The translations under genes were made by a program, and so were the position numbers. Positions 1 through 7,855 of a DNA stretch of 64,000 nt are shown here, in pieces. Source of the stretch: Clostridiales bacterium (GTDB lineage Bacteria; Bacillota; Clostridia; Peptostreptococcales; Anaerovoracaceae); contig JAAZCE010000040.1 of assembly GCA_012513435.1 (NCBI GenBank), forward strand, positions 211,543-275,542, read 5' to 3'. Within the stretch, counting starts at the first letter, position 1. Each line of letters begins with the position of its first letter. The notes under the pieces were generated by a model, which worked only from the letters and a program-made list of their open reading frames with translations, was not told the DNA's origin and searched no databases.

Positions 1-687
1 CATGAGCCTTATCCATCTTATACCCTCTATCCTGCAAAGCTCCCTTAACAACCTTGGCAGCTCCAGCCCTCCGTACAGGTCCAGTCCGTAGCCTGTAACG
101 TCCTGAGCTATTATTATAAGCTCCTTGCATCCCTTGGCTGCCAAAAGCTCTGCCTCTTCAAGAATTTTCTCAACAGGTCTGCTTCTGTAGCGACCTCTTA
201 TCTGCGGTATTACGCAATAAGCACAGCAGTTGTTGCAGCCCTCGGCTATGCGCAATGTCTTAGAGTAAGGGTTTTCTTCTATCTTTCTCGCAGAAAACTC
301 CGCAAACTCGTTAGGCTGGCAGCTATAAAACTGCCTGCGCTGACCTTCCTTGTAGCTTTCTACAATTTCCGGCAGTCTCTCGTACTCATTGACACCAAGA
401 AAAATATCCACCTCCGGCATTTCCTCAAAAAGCTCTTGGCCGTAACGTTGAGATAAGCATCCCGATACTATCAGTATCTTATCTTCTGAAATATGGGACA
501 TCTCAAATATTTTATCAATTGACTCACGTTTCGCATCGTTTATAAAACCGCAGGTGTTGACCAGAATCACATCCGATTCTTCGGGGGTTTGTGCAAGCTC
601 TAATCCGTCCTTTTCCCATATCCCCGCAATTCCTTCCGAGTCATTAAAATTTTTTGGACACCCCAGTGTCTCTATCCATAGTTTCAT
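1..687 (-). CDS. rimO: Ribosomal protein S12 methylthiotransferase RimO, N-terminal part (cut by window edge)
   Basis: The reading frame stays open from the ATG at 687 to base 1 and gives 229 residues, about half the usual ~440. The start (MKLWIETLGCPKN) opens the UPF0004 methylthiotransferase domain, with Cys10, an NTCGF cysteine and a SGCLSQRY cysteine for the auxiliary [4Fe-4S] cluster. A radical-SAM CxxxCxxC motif follows (GCNNCCAYCVIP). The PEVD and FLGVNEYE context fits RimO better than MiaB. The enzyme adds a methylthio group to an aspartate of ribosomal protein S12. Its ATG overlaps the ftsK stop codon by one base (TAATG), so the two are probably translationally coupled. The C-terminal TRAM domain lies outside the window. 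Confidence 0.9.
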   Translation of the reverse strand, partial: MKLWIETLGCPKNFNDSEGIAGIWEKDGLELAQTPEESDVILVNTCGFINDAKRESIDKIFEMSHISEDKILIVSGCLSQRYGQELFEEMPEVDIFLGVNEYERLPEIVESYKEGQRRQFYSCQPNEFAEFSARKIEENPYSKTLRIAEGCNNCCAYCVIPQIRGRYRSRPVEKILEEAELLAAKGCKELIIIAQDVTGYGLDLYGGLELPRLLRELCRIEGIRWIRLM

Positions 688-3158
688 TATTCTTCAAAAT
701 CCTCTAATTCTTCATTCATATTAATCAGGTCGTCCTCCGAAATCAACACCTGTCTAGGCCTACTTCCATCGGAAGGTCCGATGATTTGTCTGTCCTCCAT
801 CATGTCAATGATTCTAGCAGCTCTGTTATATCCTATCCTGAACCTTCTCTGGAGCATGGATACAGATGCCTGCTGAGCCTGTACTACAAGCTCTATGGCA
901 TCTACTAGAAGCTCATCCTCCGGGTCCTTTTCATTCTTTCCTGATGCAGGAGTATTGGCTCTCTCAATGGAGTCTATCACGTGTTCGGCATACTCTGTTT
1001 CGTCAACCTGCTTTTTGACGAAATCTATTATCTGGTGAACCTCTCCGTCTGATATGAAGCTGCCCTGCACTCTTACAGGCTTGCCTGTACCAAGAGGATT
1101 GAAGAGCATGTCTCCCTTTCCAACTAGTTTTTCGGCTCCCGCCATATCCAGAATGGTCCTTGAGTCGAACATGGAGGAAACTGCGAAAGCTATTCTGGAT
1201 GGTATATTGGCCTTTATTACTCCCGTGATAACGTCTACAGAAGGCCTCTGAGTAGCTACTATCAAATGCATCCCTGCAGCCCTGGCCTTCTGAGCCAATC
1301 TGCATATTGATTCCTCCACCTGAGAAGGTGCCGCCATCATAAGGTCTGCAAGCTCATCAATAATAATAACTATCTGTGGCATGATAAGTTCATCATCTCC
1401 TCGTTTTTTGATGGTCTTATTATAACTGGCAAGCTCTCTTACTCCCTCTTCGGCAAACTTTCTGTACCTTTCGTCCATCTCGCCGACAGCCCAGTTCAAA
1501 GCAGCGGCAGCCTTGGCAGGCTCCGTTACCACCGGTATGAGAAGATGTGGTATTCCATTGTAATTGGCCAGTTCCACAACCTTAGGGTCAATCAACACCA
1601 GCTTAACCTCGTCCGGCCTTGCCTTGTAGAGAAAGCTGGCTATGATGCTGTTGATACAGACGCTTTTTCCTGAACCCGTTGAGCCTGCAATGAGCAGATG
1701 AGGCATGGACTTAAGGTCAGCAACTATTGCCTTTCCCGCAATATCCTTACCTACTGCGAAGCTTATCTTCGATTCAGCCTTCTTAAATGCCATAGAATCA
1801 ATTATTTCCCTTATGGTAACCATATTAATTCTGTCGTTTTCTATTTCAATACCTACAGCCGGCTTGCCGGGTATAGGCGCTTCTATTCTTATGCTCTTGG
1901 CTTCCATATTTAGGGCAATATCGTCAGCCAAATTCTTAATACCCTTTACCTTGACCCCGCTGTTAGGATGCACCTCATACCTCGTTACGGCAGGCCCCTG
2001 GGTGACATTTGTGACCTTGGCATCTATGTTGAAGCTATGAAGAGTTTCCTCCAGCTTCAGAGCCTTACTCCTGAGGCTGCTTTCGCTCTCAAGATTGTTA
2101 TTGTTTGAGGAATTTCCCTTCTTCAATAAATTAATAGAAGGAAATTCATAATCCTCACCGGAAATTATCTGTACATTAAAATCATCCTGTAAGGCCTCTT
2201 CAGCAGACACCGGCTCCGTTACAGGCACTGCGGCGATTATAGGCCCTTTATCGGTTTTAGTCTCTCTGTCAGGCGTTGGTTCTTTAATCGTTTTAACTCT
2301 GGTCTTTCTCTTAGGCTTTTCTTCTTTTTCGCCAAGGGAAAAATCCAGCTGCGGCTTTTCCTCTGCAAAACCATTCTTTAGAGAGAAGTTTTCCTCCTTG
2401 ACATAGCCCATGATTTTTCTCTGTCTTTCATTAATACCCGAATCATAGCCCGGCTGCTGTTCATCTCTTGGAAGCATCATTTCCATTTGTCTTTCCAGCT
2501 TCTGCTTTTCTTTTTCTTTTATTCGTTCTTCTCTTTGTACCGCGCGCTGTTTCTTTTTTTCCTTCACCTCTTCAAGGAACCTTGAAACAGGAGTGTTCAT
2601 GAGAAGCAGCAGACACACAAATATTACCAAAAAAGCAAATATGTAAAGCCCCGGTATCCCAAGTAGCTTAACTATCAAGCCTCCCGCTATCATACCAAAG
2701 GCTCCCCCATCGTCAAGAACCATTCCGTTATTATAATAGAAGGCAAACCTGTCAAAGCCGTTTCCCACAGCGACAGGGTCAATGAACCGTGCAGAATTGA
2801 TAAGGGATATCATCAAAAATATTACAATAAGAAGAATTATGGATTTTATCCCAACGTGAATTGTCTTTTTAGCAAACAGTAAAACGCCATACAGTATAAA
2901 ATAGTAAGGCAATATAAAAGCAGCAAAACCAAAGCATCCTTTAAAGAAATGGGCTAATGCTGTGCCCACCTCTCCTGCTGCGGAAGTTTGGAATGCTACA
3001 ACCAGAAAAATACCCACCGCTATTAAAATGACTGCAACGATATCGTCGCGCACTCCATTACCTGGGGCTTCCTTTTTAACGCTTTTTATGCTCTTGGCAT
3101 TGCTCTTCTTGTTTTTACTTCCCGGTGGTCTTCCGGGCTTTCTCTTTTGTTCCGCCAT
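687..3158 (-). CDS. ftsK: DNA translocase FtsK/SpoIIIE
   Basis: This 823-residue protein pumps chromosomal DNA through the division or sporulation septum. The N-terminus is basic, followed by four or five membrane segments at about residues 40-190. A charged coiled-coil linker runs to about 340. The alpha/beta motor follows, with Walker A GSTGSGKS near residue 492 and a Walker B IIIIDELADLM. A winged-helix gamma domain ends the protein and should recognise polar guide sequences. A longer start at a TTG (3164) is possible, but the ATG at 3158 has AGAGG six bases upstream and is preferred. rimO follows directly. Whether it is the vegetative FtsK or the sporulation SpoIIIE paralogue cannot be told from this sequence. 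Confidence 0.95.
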   Translation of the reverse strand: MAEQKRKPGRPPGSKNKKSNAKSIKSVKKEAPGNGVRDDIVAVILIAVGIFLVVAFQTSAAGEVGTALAHFFKGCFGFAAFILPYYFILYGVLLFAKKTIHVGIKSIILLIVIFLMISLINSARFIDPVAVGNGFDRFAFYYNNGMVLDDGGAFGMIAGGLIVKLLGIPGLYIFAFLVIFVCLLLLMNTPVSRFLEEVKEKKKQRAVQREERIKEKEKQKLERQMEMMLPRDEQQPGYDSGINERQRKIMGYVKEENFSLKNGFAEEKPQLDFSLGEKEEKPKRKTRVKTIKEPTPDRETKTDKGPIIAAVPVTEPVSAEEALQDDFNVQIISGEDYEFPSINLLKKGNSSNNNNLESESSLRSKALKLEETLHSFNIDAKVTNVTQGPAVTRYEVHPNSGVKVKGIKNLADDIALNMEAKSIRIEAPIPGKPAVGIEIENDRINMVTIREIIDSMAFKKAESKISFAVGKDIAGKAIVADLKSMPHLLIAGSTGSGKSVCINSIIASFLYKARPDEVKLVLIDPKVVELANYNGIPHLLIPVVTEPAKAAAALNWAVGEMDERYRKFAEEGVRELASYNKTIKKRGDDELIMPQIVIIIDELADLMMAAPSQVEESICRLAQKARAAGMHLIVATQRPSVDVITGVIKANIPSRIAFAVSSMFDSRTILDMAGAEKLVGKGDMLFNPLGTGKPVRVQGSFISDGEVHQIIDFVKKQVDETEYAEHVIDSIERANTPASGKNEKDPEDELLVDAIELVVQAQQASVSMLQRRFRIGYNRAARIIDMMEDRQIIGPSDGSRPRQVLISEDDLINMNEELEDFEE

Positions 3159-3190
3159 TATCAACCTCTGACAAAATTAACTGTTTGGCT

Positions 3191-4027
3191 CTATGCGAAC
3201 ATGAGCGCATATACGATTACGGCAATACCGAGAGCCCATGTATATATGGAGAACCCGATGAGCCTTTTATTTGATACCAGTTTTATCATAGCCTTTATTG
3301 CAAAGAAACCTGAGACTGCAGATACTATCACTCCTACTATAACAGGGCCTATCAAGGACATATCCATCCCTGCCTTAAAAGCATCAGGAGCCTCCACGAT
3401 AACTGACCCCATAATAGACGGTATGGATATGAGAAATGCGAACTTAACGGCAAATTCTCTGTTAAGACCTGAAACCAATCCTCCAAAAAGGGTGGAGCCT
3501 GACCTTGATACCCCTGGGCAGATAGCTATTCCCTGCATTATACCTACGAAGAGAGCATGTCTGAATTTCATTTCCTTTAACCCTTTGTTGTTCCTGCCCA
3601 TTCTCTCTGCTATTACAAGGATGGTACCTGTTATAAGGAGACCTACACCTATTGCAAGCAGTGACAGATAAAGGGCTTCAAACTGTTTGTTAAACGCAAG
3701 ACCTATTATTGCCGTAGGTATTGTTGCAACTATTATCATGAATCCCAGCCTTCTGGTGGGATTGGCGTTTATCCTAAGGCCTCTGCCTGTAAAAACATCC
3801 CTTATAACTGTAATCAGTTCCTTGACAAGGTCAACTATATCCTTCCAGTAAACGATAAATACGGAAACAAGTGTACCTAGGTGAAGAAGCACAGCAAAAG
3901 GCAAAACGTTCTCGGCACTTATATCGAAGAAATACTGCAAAAGAGCAAGATGCCCTGAACTGCTGATAGGCAGAAATTCAGCCAAACCTTGTGCCAGCCC
4001 CAGTATTATCGCTTGTAAATACGTCAT
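3191..4027 (-). CDS. uppP: Undecaprenyl-diphosphatase UppP (BacA family)
   Basis: This 278-residue multi-pass membrane protein recycles the lipid carrier of peptidoglycan synthesis by dephosphorylating undecaprenyl diphosphate, and it often confers some bacitracin resistance. Two signature motifs are present: EFLPISSSGHL at residues 17-27 and PGVSRSGST in the middle of the protein. They form the paired active-site halves of the BacA fold. Seven or so hydrophobic segments cover the rest. The ATG has a GGAGG site upstream. It lies 32 bases upstream of ftsK on the same strand and may be co-transcribed with it. Confidence 0.95.
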   Translation of the reverse strand: MTYLQAIILGLAQGLAEFLPISSSGHLALLQYFFDISAENVLPFAVLLHLGTLVSVFIVYWKDIVDLVKELITVIRDVFTGRGLRINANPTRRLGFMIIVATIPTAIIGLAFNKQFEALYLSLLAIGVGLLITGTILVIAERMGRNNKGLKEMKFRHALFVGIMQGIAICPGVSRSGSTLFGGLVSGLNREFAVKFAFLISIPSIMGSVIVEAPDAFKAGMDMSLIGPVIVGVIVSAVSGFFAIKAMIKLVSNKRLIGFSIYTWALGIAVIVYALMFA

Positions 4028-4104
4028 AATTATAATCCTCCATATCAGTTATTCATACATGGTAGAGTATAACATAAAGAAACAATAAATGATATAAAAA
4101 GCCC

Positions 4105-4133
4105 TTTACTTTTTTCAGGCGCAAGGGTATACT
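4105..4133 (+). promoter_or_regulatory. Candidate sigma-A promoter of asd
   Basis: TTTACT at 4105-4110 and TATACT at 4128-4133 are separated by exactly 17 bases, close to the vegetative consensus. The site lies about 45 bases upstream of the asd start and on the same strand. The assignment is by eye only. Confidence 0.6.
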
Positions 4134-4179
4134 TTTTGTAAGTATATTTTGACAAAATTACATCCTAGGAGGTCAACAC

Positions 4180-5184
4180 ATGAAAAGAAAACCAAATGTT
4201 GCGGTAGTAGGCGCTACGGGAGTAGTTGGCTCTACATTTTTAAGAGTACTGGAAGAAAGAGATTTTCCTTTTGAAAATATCTATATGATGGCATCTGCCA
4301 AATCTGCCGGAAAAATATTGACCTTCAAGGGCAAGGAATACATAATCGAAGAGCTTAACGAACATTCCTTCGATAAGCCTATCGACATCGCCTTATTCTC
4401 TGCAGGCGGCTCCGTAAGTGCCAAGTACGCTCCTGTTGCTGCTAAGCATGGCGCTATCGTAGTAGACAACAGCAGTCAGTGGAGAATGGACAAAGATGTA
4501 CCTCTTATTGTCCCTGAAGTCAACCCGCAGGACATTGAATGGAACAAGGGAATAATCGCTAACCCTAACTGTTCCACCATACAGGCTATGGTGGCACTTA
4601 AGCCTTTGGAAGATAAATACGGCATCAAGAGAGTGGTTTATTCCACTTATCAGGCTGTTTCTGGCTCAGGGGTAAAGGGAATAAACGACCTAAAAAATGG
4701 CATTGCAGGCAGCGACCAGCCTCCGCAGGCATATGCTCACCCTATTGCAGGCAACTGTCTGCCACACATTGATGTATTCACAGAAAACGGGTACACCAAG
4801 GAAGAAATGAAGATGATTGACGAGACTCACAAGATTCTCAACGATTATGACATTAAGGTTACGGCAACTACTGTAAGAGTTCCTGTATTTGACTCCCACA
4901 GTGAATCTATCAACATTGAGCTTAAGAAGCCTTTTGAGCTGGAAGACATTAAAGAACTCTTTGCTAACTCCCCTGGAATAGTCCTTCAGGATGACGTAGA
5001 AAACAACATTTACCCTCTTGCAAGAGATGCGGCAGGAACTGATGAAGTATACATCGGAAGAATCAGAAGAGACTTCTCCGTGGAAAACGGACTCAACATA
5101 TGGGTCGTTGCAGACAACATCAGAAAAGGTGCAGCTACAAACACTATTCAGATTGCAGAAGCGCTGCTTAAGAATATGGAATAA
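4180..5184 (+). CDS. asd: Aspartate-semialdehyde dehydrogenase
   Basis: This 334-residue enzyme reduces aspartyl phosphate to aspartate semialdehyde with NADPH, feeding lysine, diaminopimelate, threonine and methionine synthesis. The NADP-binding loop GATGVVG is at residues 11-17. The nucleophile is Cys131 within NPNCSTIQ, and the substrate-binding HSESINIE region follows in the C-terminal half. The length is normal for the family. A strong AGGAGG site precedes the ATG and a near-consensus promoter lies just upstream. The gene is monocistronic, between divergent uppP and a convergent minus-strand gene, with a terminator after it. No lysine riboswitch fits in the short leader. Confidence 0.95.
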   Translation: MKRKPNVAVVGATGVVGSTFLRVLEERDFPFENIYMMASAKSAGKILTFKGKEYIIEELNEHSFDKPIDIALFSAGGSVSAKYAPVAAKHGAIVVDNSSQWRMDKDVPLIVPEVNPQDIEWNKGIIANPNCSTIQAMVALKPLEDKYGIKRVVYSTYQAVSGSGVKGINDLKNGIAGSDQPPQAYAHPIAGNCLPHIDVFTENGYTKEEMKMIDETHKILNDYDIKVTATTVRVPVFDSHSESINIELKKPFELEDIKELFANSPGIVLQDDVENNIYPLARDAAGTDEVYIGRIRRDFSVENGLNIWVVADNIRKGAATNTIQIAEALLKNME

Positions 5185-5210
5185 CTTGTAATAGTTGTGA
5201 TTCTTCAAGG

Positions 5211-5254
5211 AAACTGCCGGAATGCCCACAAAAAGGTACACTCAACGGCAGTTT
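5211..5254 (+). other. Hairpin downstream of asd
   Basis: A perfect 9-bp inverted repeat (AAACTGCCG at 5211-5219, CGGCAGTTT at 5246-5254) encloses a 26-base loop just after the asd stop. There is no long T run, so it may be a 3'-end stabiliser or a weak terminator ahead of the stronger one at 5298. Confidence 0.4.
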
Positions 5255-5297
5255 TCATGGAGAAAGGTAGAAATCTTAGTCTGTGATGGAATAGAAA

Positions 5298-5330
5298 AAG
5301 AGTCGCTATCAATACGACTCTTCTTTTTTT
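5298..5330. terminator. Bidirectional intrinsic terminator between asd and the convergent gene
   Basis: AAGAGTCG at 5298-5305 pairs with CGACTCTT at 5315-5322 around a 9-base loop. It is followed by a run of T on the plus strand and preceded by a run of A, which reads as T on the minus strand. It can serve both asd and the minus-strand operon ending at 5334. Confidence 0.8.
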
Positions 5331-5333
5331 ATA

Positions 5334-5594
5334 CTATTTTCTCTTTATCAATTCAACTATGTCCTGGTATCTATCAGTGATATATGTGTGGGAATCCCTG
5401 CCATGAGGAACTGTGCAATTACTGCAGTCCTTCACTCCGTTTTTCAAATAAGTAAAATTTCCTCCACACTTGTCTCCAAGTGCATACAACGGGCAAAAGC
5501 AGAAAAGGCAGTTAAAGTCATCAGCATTCTCTACCTCATGACATGGAAAGTATTCGCATTTCTTATTTGTAAAAAATTTAAAGTGCTCGGACAT
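5334..5594 (-). CDS. Cysteine-rich small domain protein
   Basis: This 86-residue protein has eight cysteines arranged as KKCEYFPC, NCLFCFCPL, DKCGG and DCSNC. That pattern matches the cysteine-rich small domain family (PF04071), which is common in Clostridia and methanogens. The spacing suggests a metal site, probably zinc or an iron-sulfur cluster. No biochemical function is established that I know of. It starts two bases after the DUF975 gene stop, so the two are very likely co-transcribed. A terminator follows directly. Confidence 0.8.
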   Translation of the reverse strand: MSEHFKFFTNKKCEYFPCHEVENADDFNCLFCFCPLYALGDKCGGNFTYLKNGVKDCSNCTVPHGRDSHTYITDRYQDIVELIKRK

Positions 5595-5596
5595 TC

Positions 5597-6619
5597 TTAT
5601 TCCTCTGTTTTGCTTTCTTCTGAAGAAGTTTTCGCAGGAGTTACATCTTCTTTTGAAGGGACTTCAACAGGTGCTTCATCAGAAGCAGCTGTTTCAGCAG
5701 GCACTTCAGACACTACAGAAGCTTCCGTAGCAGGCCCTTCTTCCTTGCTAGGTTCAGCCTTAGGCTCAGCAGGAGCAGACAAAGGAACCGCTACAGGCAC
5801 AACAGGAGCAGGCTCTGTCTCCTTAATAAGGTGTCCTGCCAGTATCTCATAGAATCCTGCAAATGTCGCATATATATAAGCTATTACCGGTACTAAGAAC
5901 AATCCTGCGATTATTGACAGCAACACGCTTGCAAATCCGGTAAATCCAAGAGTAGTGCCTATTCCCTGAACTATTCCCGAAGGTATAGAAGATAAAATCG
6001 CCCAGCCGATAAATGACAAGGACAGACAAAAATACTTGCTCTTGTTGCCCTTCATCATAGCTTTACTCTCATCCATGCACTGCCTTATTCCCTTTGTCGG
6101 GTCATCGGCCAAGATAAAAAACGCCTGACTGTATCTGATCGCAGCAATTATTCCGGGAACTATAAACAGAAGCATCCATAAAAATATGAACAAACCCTGG
6201 AACAACAAAAGCCCCAGTGCCTTTGCAAATCTTTCAAATCCAAGGAAAATATCAGCCGTATCAACATCGTTTCTTCTGAACATAGCCAGGAAGAACAAGC
6301 ATATTCCCAATTCAAAAGCTCCCGTTACAAGCACGCTATATATACCGCTCAAAGGCGAATATGAAGGTAAGCTGTTGTATAGGGCACTGTATGTATCAAC
6401 TCCGATGTTTGAGCTCATATTAAATGTTGAAAAATCACCTGCAGTAACGCCAAATATAGCATCAAGGATAGCAGGCGGAACCTCCAGGCACAAAGTGTAT
6501 ACTATGACCGCTATTATCGCTATTTTCCATTTACCTGCCAAAGCATTTCTTCCCAGTGCTCTAAGGCTACTGCTAGGCTCGGTAATGATAATATTGGGCC
6601 CCATCATGTTCTGTTGCAT
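5597..6619 (-). CDS. DUF975 family multi-pass membrane protein
   Basis: This 340-residue protein begins with a short cytoplasmic stretch and has five or six membrane segments up to about residue 270. The segment DESKAMMKGNKSKYFCLSLS followed by FIGW is the hallmark of the DUF975 family (PF06161), whose function is unknown. The last ~70 residues are a low-complexity tail rich in Ala, Pro, Glu and Ser, which is unusual and probably disordered. The downstream partner is a cysteine-rich small protein two bases away. Confidence 0.8.
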   Translation of the reverse strand: MQQNMMGPNIIITEPSSSLRALGRNALAGKWKIAIIAVIVYTLCLEVPPAILDAIFGVTAGDFSTFNMSSNIGVDTYSALYNSLPSYSPLSGIYSVLVTGAFELGICLFFLAMFRRNDVDTADIFLGFERFAKALGLLLFQGLFIFLWMLLFIVPGIIAAIRYSQAFFILADDPTKGIRQCMDESKAMMKGNKSKYFCLSLSFIGWAILSSIPSGIVQGIGTTLGFTGFASVLLSIIAGLFLVPVIAYIYATFAGFYEILAGHLIKETEPAPVVPVAVPLSAPAEPKAEPSKEEGPATEASVVSEVPAETAASDEAPVEVPSKEDVTPAKTSSEESKTEE

Positions 6620-6706
6620 ATTATAACCTCTTTTCTAATAAATATTATTAAATCACATATATATGATACTATAAAATACCGCCCGTTGTCAATTGCTCGC
6701 AAAACA

Positions 6707-6727
6707 CCGGCAGGTCACACCTGCCGG
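6707..6727 (-). terminator. GC-rich hairpin terminator after the DUF3343 gene
   Basis: CCGGCAGGT at 6707-6715 pairs perfectly with ACCTGCCGG at 6719-6727 around a 3-base loop. On the minus strand it is followed by GTTTTG. On the plus strand it is followed by TTTTTT, so it may insulate in both directions. It ends the dacF-like and DUF3343 transcript. Confidence 0.65.
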
Positions 6728-6740
6728 CATATTTTTTCTT

Positions 6741-6971
6741 TTACTTATTCATACACAACACTTCCTCTATGAGGATTTTCTCTTTATTCAGCACCGAAAT
6801 ACAAGCTCTGTAAAACACCTGGTCAACCTCCAATGCATAGTTACAGCTTTTTTTGAGCTGTATAGGCGCCCTTACAATACTATTGGGAACATTGTTCATC
6901 TTCAGTATTTCAGATGCATAGGCTACTTGAAAATATCCTGTCAGGAAGAAAAAGCATGGATTTACCGACAA
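6741..6971 (-). CDS. DUF3343 family protein (putative Se/S carrier-like)
   Basis: This 76-residue protein resembles the DUF3343 family (PF11823). It has an N-terminal beta-alpha unit (GYFQVAYASEILKMNN), the APIQLKKSCNYALEV core with the conserved cysteine after a serine/lysine stretch, and a C-terminal helix. Family members are named putative selenium/sulfur carrier-like proteins and often occur near selenium metabolism genes, but the role is unproven. The start used is a TTG at 6971, nine bases after GGAGG; no ATG lies in frame near it. It begins 25 bases downstream of the dacF-like gene and would share its transcript when that gene is intact. Confidence 0.65.
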   Translation of the reverse strand: MSVNPCFFFLTGYFQVAYASEILKMNNVPNSIVRAPIQLKKSCNYALEVDQVFYRACISVLNKEKILIEEVLCMNK

Positions 6972-6996
6972 TAGGGAATTCCTCCCTTCTTAAAAG

Positions 6997-7821
6997 CTAT
7001 ACAAGTTTTTTCATCATGCGTATGTAAAGCTTCATAAAACTTGCTTTTTCAACTTTTTTGTCGGAAATCAAATCGCAAACACCGATTTTCTTCTCCTTTT
7101 CGTATACGTGTATTTCACCTATCTTGCCACCCTTCTTAACAGGCAGCTTAATCTGCTCATCCATAATTATTTTCTTGCTGATGTTTTTCTCTTCACCCTT
7201 CTTGACGGTGACTCCTATAGGTTCTCTGCTCACGGCCCAAACAAATTTCTTGTCGCCCTTTTCCACGCCGAGTTTTTTGATTTTCTCTCCCTGCTTTGCT
7301 ATGACAACGGTTTCGTAATTCGCGAACCCGTAATCAAGGAGCTTAGACATCTCCGCAAATCTGATATCGCTGGTTTCACAGCCTAACACCACGCCAATCA
7401 TGGTAGTTCCGTCCCTCTTGGCCGCTCCAGAAAGACAATAGCCTGCATCCTGTGTAAACCCTGTTTTTACACCTATGGCCCCGCTATAATTTCTTACAAG
7501 CCTGTTAGTGTTGGTCAATGTGAACTTAGTCTGCTTTCCCGGCAAGCCTACTTTGATATCCTCCTGCCATGAAATAAACCATGGCAAAGCAACCTCATGA
7601 CTCATAAGCTCCTTGGATATCATACCTATATCATATGCGCAGGAATAATGTTTCGCCACAGGCAAGCCGTTGGTATTGACAAAATTACTGTTTTCCAACC
7701 CCAGATCCGCTGCTCTCTTGTTCATCTGCTTTACAAAGCCCTCTACACTTCCGCACAAATGCTCAGCCAAAGCCACGCAGGTGGCATTTAAAATTACACC
7801 CTTTTGGGAACAATTTTGCAT
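6997..7821 (-). CDS. D-alanyl-D-alanine carboxypeptidase (DacF-like), C-terminal part separated by an insertion
   Basis: The host-derived part runs from the att core at 7772-7780 down to the stop at 6997. The first 14 codons (from the ATG at 7821) come from the inserted element and have no convincing ribosome binding site. The fragment holds the third active-site motif of the peptidase S11 fold (GVKTGFT) and the C-terminal beta-rich domain (PBP5_C-like). It lacks the SxxK and SxN motifs, so it cannot be catalytic alone. Joined to the piece at 13096-13632 through the 9-bp core, it rebuilds a 420-residue protein with no frameshift or stop. The enzyme trims the terminal D-Ala of peptidoglycan pentapeptides. 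DacF of Bacillus acts in the forespore, but its role here is inferred. Confidence 0.85.
   Translation of the reverse strand: MQNCSQKGVILNATCVALAEHLCGSVEGFVKQMNKRAADLGLENSNFVNTNGLPVAKHYSCAYDIGMISKELMSHEVALPWFISWQEDIKVGLPGKQTKFTLTNTNRLVRNYSGAIGVKTGFTQDAGYCLSGAAKRDGTTMIGVVLGCETSDIRFAEMSKLLDYGFANYETVVIAKQGEKIKKLGVEKGDKKFVWAVSREPIGVTVKKGEEKNISKKIIMDEQIKLPVKKGGKIGEIHVYEKEKKIGVCDLISDKKVEKASFMKLYIRMMKKLV
7772..7780. other. att core, left junction of the element
   Basis: GCCACGCAG is shared exactly with 13145-13153. To its left lies dacF-like C-terminal coding sequence and to its right lies element DNA beginning GTGGCATTTAAAATT. Confidence 0.8.
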
Positions 7822-7855
7822 GGAAATTTGATCTTCACGATTTGGTTAAAGCTTA

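Noticed and set aside
4690..5241. 183-codon minus-strand frame opposite asd
   Set aside because: No family motif or ribosome site, and asd is a well-supported gene on the plus strand.
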